Source of the DNA: Gemmatimonadetes bacterium 13_1_20CM_4_69_16
GTDB taxonomy: Bacteria > Gemmatimonadota > Gemmatimonadetes > Gemmatimonadales > GWC2-71-9
Reading direction: 5' to 3'
Length of the DNA: 37,298 nt
NCBI GenBank assembly: GCA_001919865.1
Contig: MNIR01000009.1
Location: forward strand, 1-37,298
The notes beneath the pieces are model-generated. The model made no database searches and was not told the origin of the DNA. It was given only the letters and a program-made list of their open reading frames with translations. The position numbers were made by a program, and so were the translations under genes. Shown here piece after piece: positions 1 to 7,157 of this stretch (positions within the stretch are counted from its first letter, which is position 1; each line of letters opens with the position of its first letter).

Positions 1-69
1 CTCAAGTCCCGTAGGAGTAGGCACATCCCGTCCTGCGCACCAACCCGCACCAGCCCGGAGCCGCCCTGA
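1..69 (+). CDS. Possible C-terminal tail of an upstream gene
   Basis: Frame 1 is open from the window edge to a TGA at 67-69, one base before the ATG of the adaptor gene. The 22 codons read as a basic, proline-rich tail (ending TSPEPP) that I cannot assign. The TGA-G-ATG spacing is what a co-transcribed upstream gene would give. In MacAB-type loci the missing ATPase is often next to the adaptor, so it could lie upstream, but this tail does not prove that. Twenty-two open codons can occur by chance in GC-rich DNA. Confidence 0.25.
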   Translation, partial: LKSRRSRHIPSCAPTRTSPEPP

Positions 70-70
70 G

Positions 71-1162
71 ATGAAGCGCCGTCCCATTATGATCCTCGCC
101 GTCGTCGCCGTCCTGGGCCTAGGCGCGATGGCCGCCACCGGGAGGCTCGGGGGCAAAAAGAAGGAAGGGCCGAAAGCGGTAGGGGTGGCTCGCGGGTCCC
201 TGGTCGATAAGGCCCTCGCCGTCGGCACCATCGAGCCCCGCGTCGAGGTCAGCGTCAAATCGATCCTGGCCGGCGTGGTGCGGCAGCGCTTCGCCGGAGT
301 CGGTGACTTCGTCAAGCGGGGCCAGCCGCTCCTGGAGATCTCACCCAACCCGACCCCGCTGGAAATGGTGGAGCTGCGGCGCAACGTGGAGCTGCGCGAG
401 ATCGATCTCAAGAACGTGGAGCGCGAGCTGTCACGCCAGCAGCAACTGCGCAATCAGAATCTGATTTCCCCCGCGGACTTGGAGACGGCGCAACGGCAAG
501 TAGACGAGTCACGCACGCAGTTCTCACTGGCGCAGGAGCGGCTGGCGTTACAGGAAGGCGGCAAGGTGCTGACGGGCGGCAAGCCGGTGGAGACCGTGGT
601 GCGCGCCCCGATCGACGGCTACATCCTGGAGGACTCCATCGAGATCGGTGATCCCGTGGTGCCGTTGACGCCGTACCAGGCAGGCACGGTGCTGATGCGC
701 ATGGCGGCCATGCGGGACCTGATCTTCCGAGGAACCGTGGACGAGATCGACGTGGGTCGGCTCAAGGAAGGCATGCCCGTAACGATCAAGATCGGCGCCC
801 TGCCCAGCGCGAGCGTGAAGGGCCGGCTCGACAAGATCTGGCTCAAAGCGCACAAGCAGGAGCAGGCGACGGTCTTCCCGATCGAGATCGTCCTCACCGA
901 GGTGGCGGGTGCCACGCTCCGCGCCGGCTACTCGGCCAATGCGGAGGTGATCATCTCTCGCCGGGACAGCGTGCTCTACATCCCGGAGCGGCTCATCACC
1001 CATCGCAACGACTCGAGCTTCGTCACGGTCCGCACCAGCCCCGGCAAGACGGCGGAGCGGCGGATCAAGACCGGCCTCTCCGACGCCATCAACATCGAGG
1101 TGCTGGAGGGCCTGCAGGCGACCGACTCGATTGTCGAGCCGCCGCCGCGCGAGATCACCTGA
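71..1162 (+). CDS. HlyD/MacA-type periplasmic adaptor (membrane fusion protein)
   Basis: This 363-residue protein is the adaptor of an ABC-type efflux or export system, linking inner-membrane permeases to an outer-membrane channel. It begins with a short basic stretch and a hydrophobic anchor (about residues 6-24). A biotinyl-lipoyl-like half follows (about 45-95), then an alpha-helical hairpin rich in Glu, Arg and Gln (about 98-160, with ELRRNVELREIDLKNVERE), the second lipoyl half (PIDGYILEDSIEIGDPV, about 180-200) and the beta-barrel/membrane-proximal domain. ATG 71 is preceded by GGAG at 57-60. The gene overlaps or abuts two permease genes on the same strand, as in macAB-like operons. The substrate cannot be told from sequence. 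The adaptor assignment is firm; naming it macA is not. Confidence 0.88.
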   Translation: MKRRPIMILAVVAVLGLGAMAATGRLGGKKKEGPKAVGVARGSLVDKALAVGTIEPRVEVSVKSILAGVVRQRFAGVGDFVKRGQPLLEISPNPTPLEMVELRRNVELREIDLKNVERELSRQQQLRNQNLISPADLETAQRQVDESRTQFSLAQERLALQEGGKVLTGGKPVETVVRAPIDGYILEDSIEIGDPVVPLTPYQAGTVLMRMAAMRDLIFRGTVDEIDVGRLKEGMPVTIKIGALPSASVKGRLDKIWLKAHKQEQATVFPIEIVLTEVAGATLRAGYSANAEVIISRRDSVLYIPERLITHRNDSSFVTVRTSPGKTAERRIKTGLSDAINIEVLEGLQATDSIVEPPPREIT

Positions 1163-1163
1163 C

Positions 1164-2381
1164 GTGTGGCGCGAGTTCTTCGCCGACCTGCGCGCGCAGA
1201 AGCTCCGCACGTCGCTCACCGTACTCGGGATCGCCTGGGGCACTGTGGCGGTGGTGGTGCTGCTGGCCTTCGGCGTCGGTCTGGAGCGGCAAACGCGCAA
1301 GCGGTTTCACGGATTGGGGGACCGCATCGTCATCCTCTGGGGCGGACGGACCACGCGGCCGTTCGCCGGCTTCGGTGATGGCCGTCCGATCCGCCTGCGG
1401 CCCGATGACGTGCAGCTGCTCGCCCACGAGGTCGCCGAGATCGAGTACATCAGTCCCGAGTTCATCACGCAGAGTGCCCGCGTGCGGCGCGGCGTCAAGG
1501 CCGCCTCGCCGGCCGTCACGGGCATCCTGCCCGTGTACGGCTACATGCGCAACATCATCCCCGAGGCAGGCGGCCGCTTCATCAACGATCGCGACGTCGC
1601 TGAGCGGCGGCGGGTGGCCGTGCTGGGCGACGAGCTCGCCAAGCTGCTGTTTGGTGACGAAGCGCCGGTAGGCCGGCAGATATTCTTGGGCGACACCCCG
1701 TTCACCGTCGTGGGAGTGATGCGCCCCAAGCTACAGAACTCCTCCTATCAGCAGCGGGACAAGGACCGGATCTTCGTTCCGGCGACGACGCACTACGCCC
1801 TGTTCGGCAACCGCTTCTTGAACAACATCGTGTATCGCGCGCGCAGCTCGGAGGTCACCAAGCTGGCCGAGCGCCGGGTGTATGAGACGATGGCGCGCGC
1901 GTACAAGTTCGATCCGCAAGACAAGGACGCACTCGCCTTCTGGGACACGAGCGAGTGGGAGACCCGCTTCGGCAAGATGTTCGTCGCGTTCAACATTTTC
2001 TTCGCGATCGTCGGGAGCTTCACGCTGCTGGTCGGCGGCATCGGGGTGGCGAACATCATGTATATCGTGGTGCGGGAGCGGACGCGTGAAATTGGCGTCC
2101 GCCGCGCCGTCGGCGCCACGCGGGCCGACATCCTGCGCCAGTTCTTCGCCGAGGCGCTGATGATCGTGACCATGGGAGCGACGCTCGGCCTGCTGCTCTC
2201 GCTCGGGCTCGTGGCCGCGCTGGGCGGGTTGCCGATCAAGGAGTTCGTCGGCGTCCCGACCATATCCCCGAAGGTCCTGGCGGCGACGCTCGCTTTACTC
2301 GCGGCGGTTGCGTTTGCCGCAGGCCTGATGCCGGCGCGGCGCGCGGCGGCGCTGGATCCGGTGGAGGCGCTGCGAACCTAG
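1164..2381 (+). CDS. MacB/FtsX-type ABC transporter permease (first copy)
   Basis: A 405-residue inner-membrane permease with the MacB periplasmic core plus FtsX architecture. There is one N-terminal membrane helix (around LTVLGIAWGTVAVVVLLAF), a large extracytoplasmic core domain, and three C-terminal helices. The first of these carries the family signature VGGIGVANIMYIVVRERTRE, and the protein ends in PARRAAALDPVEALR. Unlike E. coli MacB there is no N-terminal ATPase domain, so a separate ATP-binding subunit is needed. I start at GTG 1164, just after the adaptor TGA at 1160-1162, because the protein then begins directly at MWREFFADLRAQ. A TTG at 1131 would add 11 poorly conserved residues and a 32-bp overlap. 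The tandem second permease suggests a heterodimer. Confidence 0.88.
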   Translation: MWREFFADLRAQKLRTSLTVLGIAWGTVAVVVLLAFGVGLERQTRKRFHGLGDRIVILWGGRTTRPFAGFGDGRPIRLRPDDVQLLAHEVAEIEYISPEFITQSARVRRGVKAASPAVTGILPVYGYMRNIIPEAGGRFINDRDVAERRRVAVLGDELAKLLFGDEAPVGRQIFLGDTPFTVVGVMRPKLQNSSYQQRDKDRIFVPATTHYALFGNRFLNNIVYRARSSEVTKLAERRVYETMARAYKFDPQDKDALAFWDTSEWETRFGKMFVAFNIFFAIVGSFTLLVGGIGVANIMYIVVRERTREIGVRRAVGATRADILRQFFAEALMIVTMGATLGLLLSLGLVAALGGLPIKEFVGVPTISPKVLAATLALLAAVAFAAGLMPARRAAALDPVEALRT

Positions 2382-2383
2382 CC

Positions 2384-3634
2384 ATGTTCTACATCCTGCT
2401 CCAAGGATTCATCGGCGACTTAAGGGCACAGCGTACCCGGGCCTTCCTCACCTTTTTCGCGGTGACCTGGGGAACACTCGCGGTCGTGTTGCTGCTGGCG
2501 TTCGGCGAGGGCTTGAAGCGCACCATCCGCGACGGCCTGCTGGGTGCCGGTGAGCGAATCTTCATGGTGTACGGCGGTGAGACCAGCAAGTCGTTCGCCG
2601 GGTTGGGGCAAGGCCGGCGCATCCGCCTCGTGGAAGAAGACCTCGACCTCCTCAAGAGCGCGATCCCGGATATCGACCGGGGGAGTGTCTCGTACGGGCG
2701 CTGGGGCACCGCGTTCCAGCTCGGCAAGACCCGCACCAACGCATTCCTCGAGGGCGTCGGTCCCGATCACGAGCCCATGCGACACATGGAGCCGGCGGAG
2801 GGCGGGCGGTTCATCAACGCGGTCGACATCGCACAGAAGCGGCGCGTGCTGTTCCTGGGCAACGAGCTGGCGGAGCGGATCTTCGGGAAAGGCGTGGATC
2901 CGATGGGCAAGAGCGTCGTGGTAGACGGCTTGCCCTTCACGGTGGTCGGGGTGCTGAAGAAGAAGTTCCAGGATTCGAGCAACAACGGGCCGGACGCCGA
3001 CCGCGGCGTCATCGCCTACTCGACCTTTCGCACCATCTATGGCAACCGGTTCGTGAACCATCTCGTGGTGCAGCCGCGCGATGCGTCCCGGGGCCCCCTG
3101 GTGAAAGGGGAGCTCTACCGAGTACTGGGGCAGAAGTACCGCTTCGACCCGCACGACGAGCGGGCCCTGGGCATGTGGGACTTCATCGAAAGCGAAAAGG
3201 AGAACCTCGCCGTCGGGCTCGGCATCCAGATCTTCATGGGACTCGTCGGGGTCTTCACGCTGCTCATCGCCGGCGTCGGGGTCGCGAACATCATGTACGT
3301 CGTGGTGAAGGAGCGGACCCAGGAGATCGGTATCAAGCGCGCGCTCGGCGCCCGGCGCGGGCACATCATGGCGCAATTCCTGTTCGAGGCCATGACGATC
3401 GCCGTCTCGGGGGGGCTGGTGGGCCTCGCGACGGCGGCGCTCATCGTGTTCGGGGTCGACGCGATCCCGACGCAAGACAACCCGGCGATGCAATACATCC
3501 TGAACCCGAGGCTGTCATGGCCCATCGCCTTCATCTGCGTCGGGATCCTGCTGGCTGTGGGGCTCACGGCCGGTATCCTGCCCGCGCGCCGCGCGGCGGC
3601 GGTGGATCCGGTCGAGTCGCTGCGCTACGAGTGA
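2384..3634 (+). CDS. MacB/FtsX-type ABC transporter permease (second copy)
   Basis: A 416-residue paralogue of the preceding permease, starting at ATG 2384 two bases after the stop at 2381. It has the same plan: N-terminal helix (FAVTWGTLAVVLLLAFGEG), extracytoplasmic MacB-like core, then three helices with IAGVGVANIMYVVVKERTQE and a terminal PARRAAAVDPVESLRYE. It lacks an ATPase domain. Both copies keep the core motifs (for example RFIN followed by a D/V-rich strand, and FTVVGV), which argues for an ancient duplication rather than decay. Together with the adaptor this forms a three-gene unit: adaptor, permease A, permease B. The gene ends 18 bp from the convergent dodecin gene; no terminator hairpin is visible there. 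Confidence 0.88.
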   Translation: MFYILLQGFIGDLRAQRTRAFLTFFAVTWGTLAVVLLLAFGEGLKRTIRDGLLGAGERIFMVYGGETSKSFAGLGQGRRIRLVEEDLDLLKSAIPDIDRGSVSYGRWGTAFQLGKTRTNAFLEGVGPDHEPMRHMEPAEGGRFINAVDIAQKRRVLFLGNELAERIFGKGVDPMGKSVVVDGLPFTVVGVLKKKFQDSSNNGPDADRGVIAYSTFRTIYGNRFVNHLVVQPRDASRGPLVKGELYRVLGQKYRFDPHDERALGMWDFIESEKENLAVGLGIQIFMGLVGVFTLLIAGVGVANIMYVVVKERTQEIGIKRALGARRGHIMAQFLFEAMTIAVSGGLVGLATAALIVFGVDAIPTQDNPAMQYILNPRLSWPIAFICVGILLAVGLTAGILPARRAAAVDPVESLRYE

Positions 3635-3652
3635 GGACGAGGGGCTACGAGA

Positions 3653-3868
3653 TCACGACTCGCCTTCGTACTTGAACGAAACCTTGACCTTGGCGCGATA
3701 GCTCTCGACCCTGCCGTCTTTCAGCTGCATATCGAGTTGCGAGACCTCCGCCACCCGTAGGTCGCGCAGCGTCTTGGCCGCTCGCTTGATGGCCGCGGCG
3801 GCGGCTTTCTCCCACGACTCCGGGCTCGTCCCGACCAACTCGATGACTTTGTAGACGCTCTCTGCCAT
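3653..3868 (-). CDS. Dodecin family flavin-binding protein
   Basis: A 71-residue cytoplasmic protein with the dodecin pattern: VYKVIELVGTSPESWEKAA, then KTLRDLRVAEV, and a C-terminal beta strand YRAKVKVSFKYE. Dodecins form hollow dodecamers that store or buffer flavins such as riboflavin or FMN; the Trp in ESWE is the residue that normally stacks on the isoalloxazine ring. Length matches the family (about 65-75 residues). The start at ATG 3868 is supported by a good Shine-Dalgarno (AGGAG) about 7 bases upstream. A longer in-frame reading to 4063 overlaps the GNAT gene and gives no family sequence. It is separated from GNAT by about 49 bp that contain part of an attC-like motif. Confidence 0.9.
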   Translation of the reverse strand: MAESVYKVIELVGTSPESWEKAAAAAIKRAAKTLRDLRVAEVSQLDMQLKDGRVESYRAKVKVSFKYEGES

Positions 3869-3900
3869 GTGAGACTCCTTGTCATGTGAGGTTGATCGGT

Positions 3901-3930
3901 GCCTCGAGAGACCGCGCTTAAGCTGCGGGC
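3901..3930. repeat. attC-like half-site motif, copy B
   Basis: Positions 3911-3930 read ACCGCGCTTAAGCTGCGGGC, identical at 19 of 20 positions to 5898-5917. The preceding GCCT at 3901 matches the GCCT of the other copies, but the TAACG part is replaced by CGAGAG. The motif includes the TAA stop of the GNAT gene (3918-3920). On the minus strand the layout (gene end, GCTTAAGCGC, then a degenerate GTTAGGC position) resembles the right half of an integron attC site. No complete second arm was found, so this is a repeat, not a proven recombination site. Confidence 0.45.
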
Positions 3931-4478
3931 GACTCACCCGCCGGCGCAAGGTCATGGGACGCATTCGGACGCACCGCCGCGTAGAGATACTGGTCGTGGA
4001 TTCGCCCCGCCTTGATGGCGCTGCACCGTAACAGCCCTTCCCGCACGTAGCCCGCCTTCTCAAGGACTCGCACCGACGCGGCGTTGTCGCTGAACGGGAG
4101 CGCGAAGACCCGCAGCAGGCCCAGTGATGCGAAGGCGTACGCCGTGACGGCGCCGACCGCCGCGGTCATGATGCCGCGGCCCCAGTAGGCGCGACCGATC
4201 CAGTAGCCGATCTCCGCCGAGTACCGCTCGATATCCTCGCCAAGCCGGAGCGCGATCCCGCCGACCGGCTCATCCGCCACCACGATCACGAAGCTCCTGG
4301 TTGGCGTTTGTGCGGTCACCGATCGAATGTAGGCAACAGCGTGCGCGGTATTGTAGGGATGAGGAAACAGATCCCGGAGGTTGAGCCAGACCTCACGGTC
4401 GTTGGCGTGGCGTGCGATGGGACCGGCGTCCGACTTTCGCCAGGTGCGCAACAGGCAGACGCCGCATTGGAGCTCCAT
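3918..4478 (-). CDS. GNAT N-acetyltransferase, RimJ/RimL type
   Basis: A 186-residue GNAT acetyltransferase that would move an acetyl group from acetyl-CoA to an amine, either a protein N-terminus or a small molecule. It shows the RimJ/RimL-type order: LLRTWRKSDAGPIARHANDR at the N-terminus, a central IGYWIGRAYWGRGIMTAAV (the acetyl-CoA binding loop and helix), then LLRVFALPFSDNAASVRVLEK and AGYVREG, typical of the group. Length is usual. The start is ATG 4478; I see no strong Shine-Dalgarno. It lies downstream of a small membrane-protein gene on the same strand with a 54-bp gap. The stop codon sits inside attC-like motif copy B, so the gene could have arrived as a mobile cassette. The substrate is unknown. 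Confidence 0.88.
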   Translation of the reverse strand: MELQCGVCLLRTWRKSDAGPIARHANDREVWLNLRDLFPHPYNTAHAVAYIRSVTAQTPTRSFVIVVADEPVGGIALRLGEDIERYSAEIGYWIGRAYWGRGIMTAAVGAVTAYAFASLGLLRVFALPFSDNAASVRVLEKAGYVREGLLRCSAIKAGRIHDQYLYAAVRPNASHDLAPAGESPAA

Positions 4479-4532
4479 GTCATCTCGAGGTAGGGTCGTG
4501 CGGGTGGCGTACCATCCGCCGTGGCTCCCAGT

Positions 4533-4817
4533 CTAGGTTTGGTTTGCGGACCAATGAGCGAGCACCAAGGTCCAAGCGGGCCCACCGTTGCCGACGAGAA
4601 TAGCAGCCAAGAAGGCGGCCTGTGCTTGGTCGGAGTCGGTCAGGTGGAAAGCGAGGCCGAGCAGTCCAAACCCGAGGAGCAACCAAGCGCAGCACACGAG
4701 GGCCAGCAGACGGGCGCGGCGGCCAAGCAGGGGTGCAGCACCGGCGTGGTTCGTGGCGCGGCGCAACTCTTGTTGCTTGCGCTCCTCGGGGATGTCAATC
4801 AGCGGGATAGTGGTCAT
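4533..4817 (-). CDS. Small two-helix membrane protein, unknown function
   Basis: A 94-residue protein. The N-terminus is hydrophilic and charged (IPEERKQQELRRATNHAG, about residues 9-26). Two hydrophobic stretches follow: ARLLALVCCAWLLLGFGLLG (about 35-54) and AAFLAAILVGNGGPAWTLVL (about 67-86). I recognise no family. The plausible start (ATG 4817), hydrophobic segments and position between attC-like motif copy C and the GNAT gene favour a real gene over chance. Start to motif is only about 20 bp, the short 5-prime distance seen in integron cassettes. The overlapping plus-strand readings are hydrophilic and Arg/Ala-rich and look like shadows. Confidence 0.55.
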   Translation of the reverse strand: MTTIPLIDIPEERKQQELRRATNHAGAAPLLGRRARLLALVCCAWLLLGFGLLGLAFHLTDSDQAQAAFLAAILVGNGGPAWTLVLAHWSANQT

Positions 4818-4836
4818 CGCGCCTGCACTGGTCGCT

Positions 4837-4864
4837 GCCTAACGACGTGCGCCTAAGCAGCGCC
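4837..4864. repeat. attC-like half-site motif, copy C
   Basis: The sequence begins GCCTAACG and continues with GCGCCTAAGC and GCGCC. It shares with copy A (5889-5917) the GCCTAACG block, then GCGC and AAGC at the same spacing. On the minus strand it ends in GTTAGGC, which fits the GTTRRRY core of integron attC sites, and the next gene starts 20 bp further on. The opposite arm expected of a full attC (RYYYAAC plus a complementary L box) is not visible in the adjoining 100 bp. Confidence 0.45.
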
Positions 4865-4984
4865 GCTGGCGAAACAGTAGTCATTCCCTAATGTACGCGC
4901 CACCAGCGACGCCGAGGAGACGTGGCACCGCGGCCGCGCATCCGGACCCATATTCATGGCGGCACATGCTCCTGGACGACATCC

Positions 4985-5761
4985 ATGAACGAACGAGACG
5001 TCACACGTCGCCGCTTTGTAAAGCAGTCACTGGCTGCCGTCAGTCCAGCCACGCTGACTGCGAGCGCGCTGCCGTTGGTGCCAGCGCACGCCGAGTCCGG
5101 ACCGGCGCGCTTCACAGTCGTTTGTGTCGGCGCGCATCCGGACGATCCGGAGTCGGGGTGCGGCGGGACGCTGGCGCGTTACGCGGCACTCGGGCACGCG
5201 GTGACGGTCGTCTACCTCACGCGTGGGGAGCGCGGCATCTCCGGCAAATCTTTGGAGGAAGCGGCGACGATTCGTTCCGCCGAAGGCGAGGCCGCCTGCA
5301 AGATCATGGGCGCGAAGCCGCTGTTCTTCGGCCAGATCGACGGCGCCACCGAGGTGACCCACGCGCAGGTGGACGCGATGCGGCGACTGCTCGCCGCCAG
5401 CAAGCCCGACCTGGTGTTCACCCACTGGCCAGTGGACACGCATCTGGACCATCAGGTCGCGAGCGTGCTCACGATTCGCGCCTGGATGGGGCTGCCGACG
5501 TCGCGCCTCTACTTCTTTGAAGTCAACAGCGGCAGTCAAACGGAAGGCTTCCTGCCGAACACCTACGTGGACGTCTCGTCAGTGGTCGACCAGAAAAAGG
5601 CCGCCCTGTTCGCACACGTCAGCCAGGACGGCCAGGGCATCTGGCGGCAGCACCACGAGATCATGGCGCAGTGGCGCGGCCGTGAGGTCGGTGTGGTCGC
5701 CGCCGAGGCGTTCGTTCATCTGAGCCGCCTTGATCACACCAGTAACCTGCCTGGCTTGTAA
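4985..5761 (+). CDS. PIG-L/LmbE family deacetylase with Tat signal
   Basis: A 258-residue zinc-dependent deacetylase of the PIG-L/LmbE superfamily, which removes acetyl groups from N-acetyl-sugars and related amides. The hallmark AHPDDPESGCGG lies at about residues 44-55, and the second metal-ligand motif THLDHQ at about 160. I chose ATG 4985, giving MNERDVTRRRFVKQS. RRRFVKQ followed by a hydrophobic stretch ending in AHA is a twin-arginine signal, so the protein is probably exported folded with its metal. A GTG at 4922 would add 21 residues and bury that signal. The gene stands alone between divergent and convergent neighbours, inside the section bounded by attC-like motifs C and A. The substrate is unknown. 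Confidence 0.87.
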   Translation: MNERDVTRRRFVKQSLAAVSPATLTASALPLVPAHAESGPARFTVVCVGAHPDDPESGCGGTLARYAALGHAVTVVYLTRGERGISGKSLEEAATIRSAEGEAACKIMGAKPLFFGQIDGATEVTHAQVDAMRRLLAASKPDLVFTHWPVDTHLDHQVASVLTIRAWMGLPTSRLYFFEVNSGSQTEGFLPNTYVDVSSVVDQKKAALFAHVSQDGQGIWRQHHEIMAQWRGREVGVVAAEAFVHLSRLDHTSNLPGL

Positions 5762-5922
5762 TCGCCCCTCGGCACAATGAGCCCTCGAAAGCCCAGCGGC
5801 GTGCTCTTGATGGACTGGCGGTTCGTGACCATCGCGCTTTCCTCTCCTCGTGCTGCTCGGGTCGTCACGGCTCGTAGCATGGCTGGCCGCCTAACGCACC
5901 GCGCTCAAGCTGCGGGCCGCTG
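5762..5922. other. Noncoding gap with attC-like motif copy A (5889-5917)
   Basis: This 161-bp convergent gap between the PIG-L and zincin-like genes holds one clear structure. Motif copy A at 5889-5917 is GCCTAACG, CACC, then GCGCTCAAGCTGCGGGC. Its minus-strand reading ends in GTTAGGC, matching the integron attC core GTTRRRY. It shares 19 of 20 positions with copy B. A 49-codon plus-strand reading (5777-5926) runs through the gap, but its start lacks a ribosome site and it crosses the repeat, so I do not call it a gene. Confidence 0.5.
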
Positions 5923-7089
5923 CTAGTGCTCGCTCCCAAGATCCGAGACCCGCTGCCGCCAGAGGCGGTTGAGTTGAGTCTCGGGGACGTTGAGCAGGCG
6001 GGCGGCGGTGGTGAGGACCGCGCGCGGGTCCCGTCCGGCACTCGCCCAACTGCGAACGCCGGCGATGCCGCCGACATCGTACACCATCTTGCACAGGACA
6101 GCGAAACCGTCGTACCCGACGTCGAGCGCTCCCTTTCGCAATGGCGGATTGGCGAGCACACCCTCGAGCGTGAGATCGGGGTGCGCGTCGAGGTATTGCT
6201 TCAGCCCTGGCAGGAGATCCTTGAAATCGAGCCCCGCGGACCCTCCGACCCAGGTCATCAGGCCTTCCTGCACGAGCCCGGCGGCGTTGAGGGACGCGAG
6301 AAAGGGCCACAGCACGACGTGGGCGAGCTCATGGCGATAGCCCTCGCCGTTACTCGAGGAACCGATGAACACGAGGTGATCGAGCGCGTCGCTCCTGCCG
6401 CCGACCGTGTCGGACCCGAGAGGGAAGAACTCGAGACCGGCCGCGGCCAGGGTCTCACCGAGGTCATCCGTGAAGTAGTAACCAATGGGCGGCGGAGGCG
6501 GTACGGCAAACGCGTGGGCCAGTGAATCGACAAACGCTGCCGTCGCCTCCGCGCGGGCACGCACGAAGCGGTGGGTCGGTGGAAATACGAACGTGATGCG
6601 CCCGATAGTCTCCCGTTGCCAGCGCTGGGTGAGTCGAGGGAGAGCATTCGCGAGCACCCAGCGCCCTCCCTCACGCGTCGCGAACACCCGATAGACGGCG
6701 AGTGGCTGTATATCCTGCTCAGGGCCAGACACCTGAGCCACCATGGTCCGGATCAGGTACGTACTGTCGAAGCCGACCGCCGGAGCTAAGTGCAGCACCG
6801 TGAACTTCGAGAAGCCTTGGTACACGTAGGTACAGAGCAGATCGGCGACAGGCCAGCGTGCCCGTTCCGACGACGACCACAGCGGGCTCTGCTGCCTGCA
6901 GCTGGGCCGACTGGCGAGGTAGCTCCGCCACAGGGCAAAAATCTCGCGGTTCGGAACTTCCACAGTGTCGACGCCAAATCCGATCACCACGCGCACAGCC
7001 GTGTCCGGGACCTGCGCCGCGATCGCTCGTGAGGGAAGCGGTGCTACGGCGAGGAGTACGAAAGCAGCCCGAGTGGTCACGGTGACCAC
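5923..7089 (-). CDS. Secreted zincin-like protein with HELAH motif
   Basis: A 388-residue protein with an N-terminal signal peptide (hydrophobic core AAFVLLAVAPLPS, then AIAAQ). A HExxH motif sits in GEGYRHELAHVVLWPFL at about residues 246-262. It is followed roughly 20 residues later by QEGLMTWVGG, where the Glu could be the third zinc ligand of a gluzincin. This points to a metallopeptidase-like fold of the peptidase-MA sort, but the rest matches no family I recognise. The N-terminal half (VPNREIFALWRSYLASRPS onward) may bind substrate. The start is GTG 7089, with a second GTG at 7080 in frame. Both lie inside a perfect 19-bp palindrome, so regulation at the start is likely. The gene ends next to attC-like motif copy A. 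Confidence 0.7.
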   Translation of the reverse strand: MVTVTTRAAFVLLAVAPLPSRAIAAQVPDTAVRVVIGFGVDTVEVPNREIFALWRSYLASRPSCRQQSPLWSSSERARWPVADLLCTYVYQGFSKFTVLHLAPAVGFDSTYLIRTMVAQVSGPEQDIQPLAVYRVFATREGGRWVLANALPRLTQRWQRETIGRITFVFPPTHRFVRARAEATAAFVDSLAHAFAVPPPPPIGYYFTDDLGETLAAAGLEFFPLGSDTVGGRSDALDHLVFIGSSSNGEGYRHELAHVVLWPFLASLNAAGLVQEGLMTWVGGSAGLDFKDLLPGLKQYLDAHPDLTLEGVLANPPLRKGALDVGYDGFAVLCKMVYDVGGIAGVRSWASAGRDPRAVLTTAARLLNVPETQLNRLWRQRVSDLGSEH

Positions 7090-7090
7090 T
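7072..7090. promoter_or_regulatory. 19-bp perfect palindrome over the zincin-like gene start
   Basis: AGTGGTCAC (7072-7080), a central G, then GTGACCACT (7082-7090) form perfect 9-bp inverted arms. The dyad covers both possible GTG starts of the minus-strand gene. A repressor dimer or a short mRNA hairpin here would block initiation. A smaller dyad, GTCAC-GTCA-GTGAC, lies upstream at 7138-7151 and shares the GTCAC/GTGAC half. Function is inferred from symmetry and position only. Confidence 0.4.
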
Positions 7091-7157
7091 CCGGATTGAG
7101 AGATGCTGTCGCTGTAAGACGATTCACGTGCTTGCCAGTCACGTCAGTGACATACGC

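Noticed and set aside
5777-5926. Small plus-strand open frame (49 codons) after PIG-L
   Set aside because: No ribosome site, it crosses the attC-like motif and ends inside the opposite gene; no recognisable sequence.
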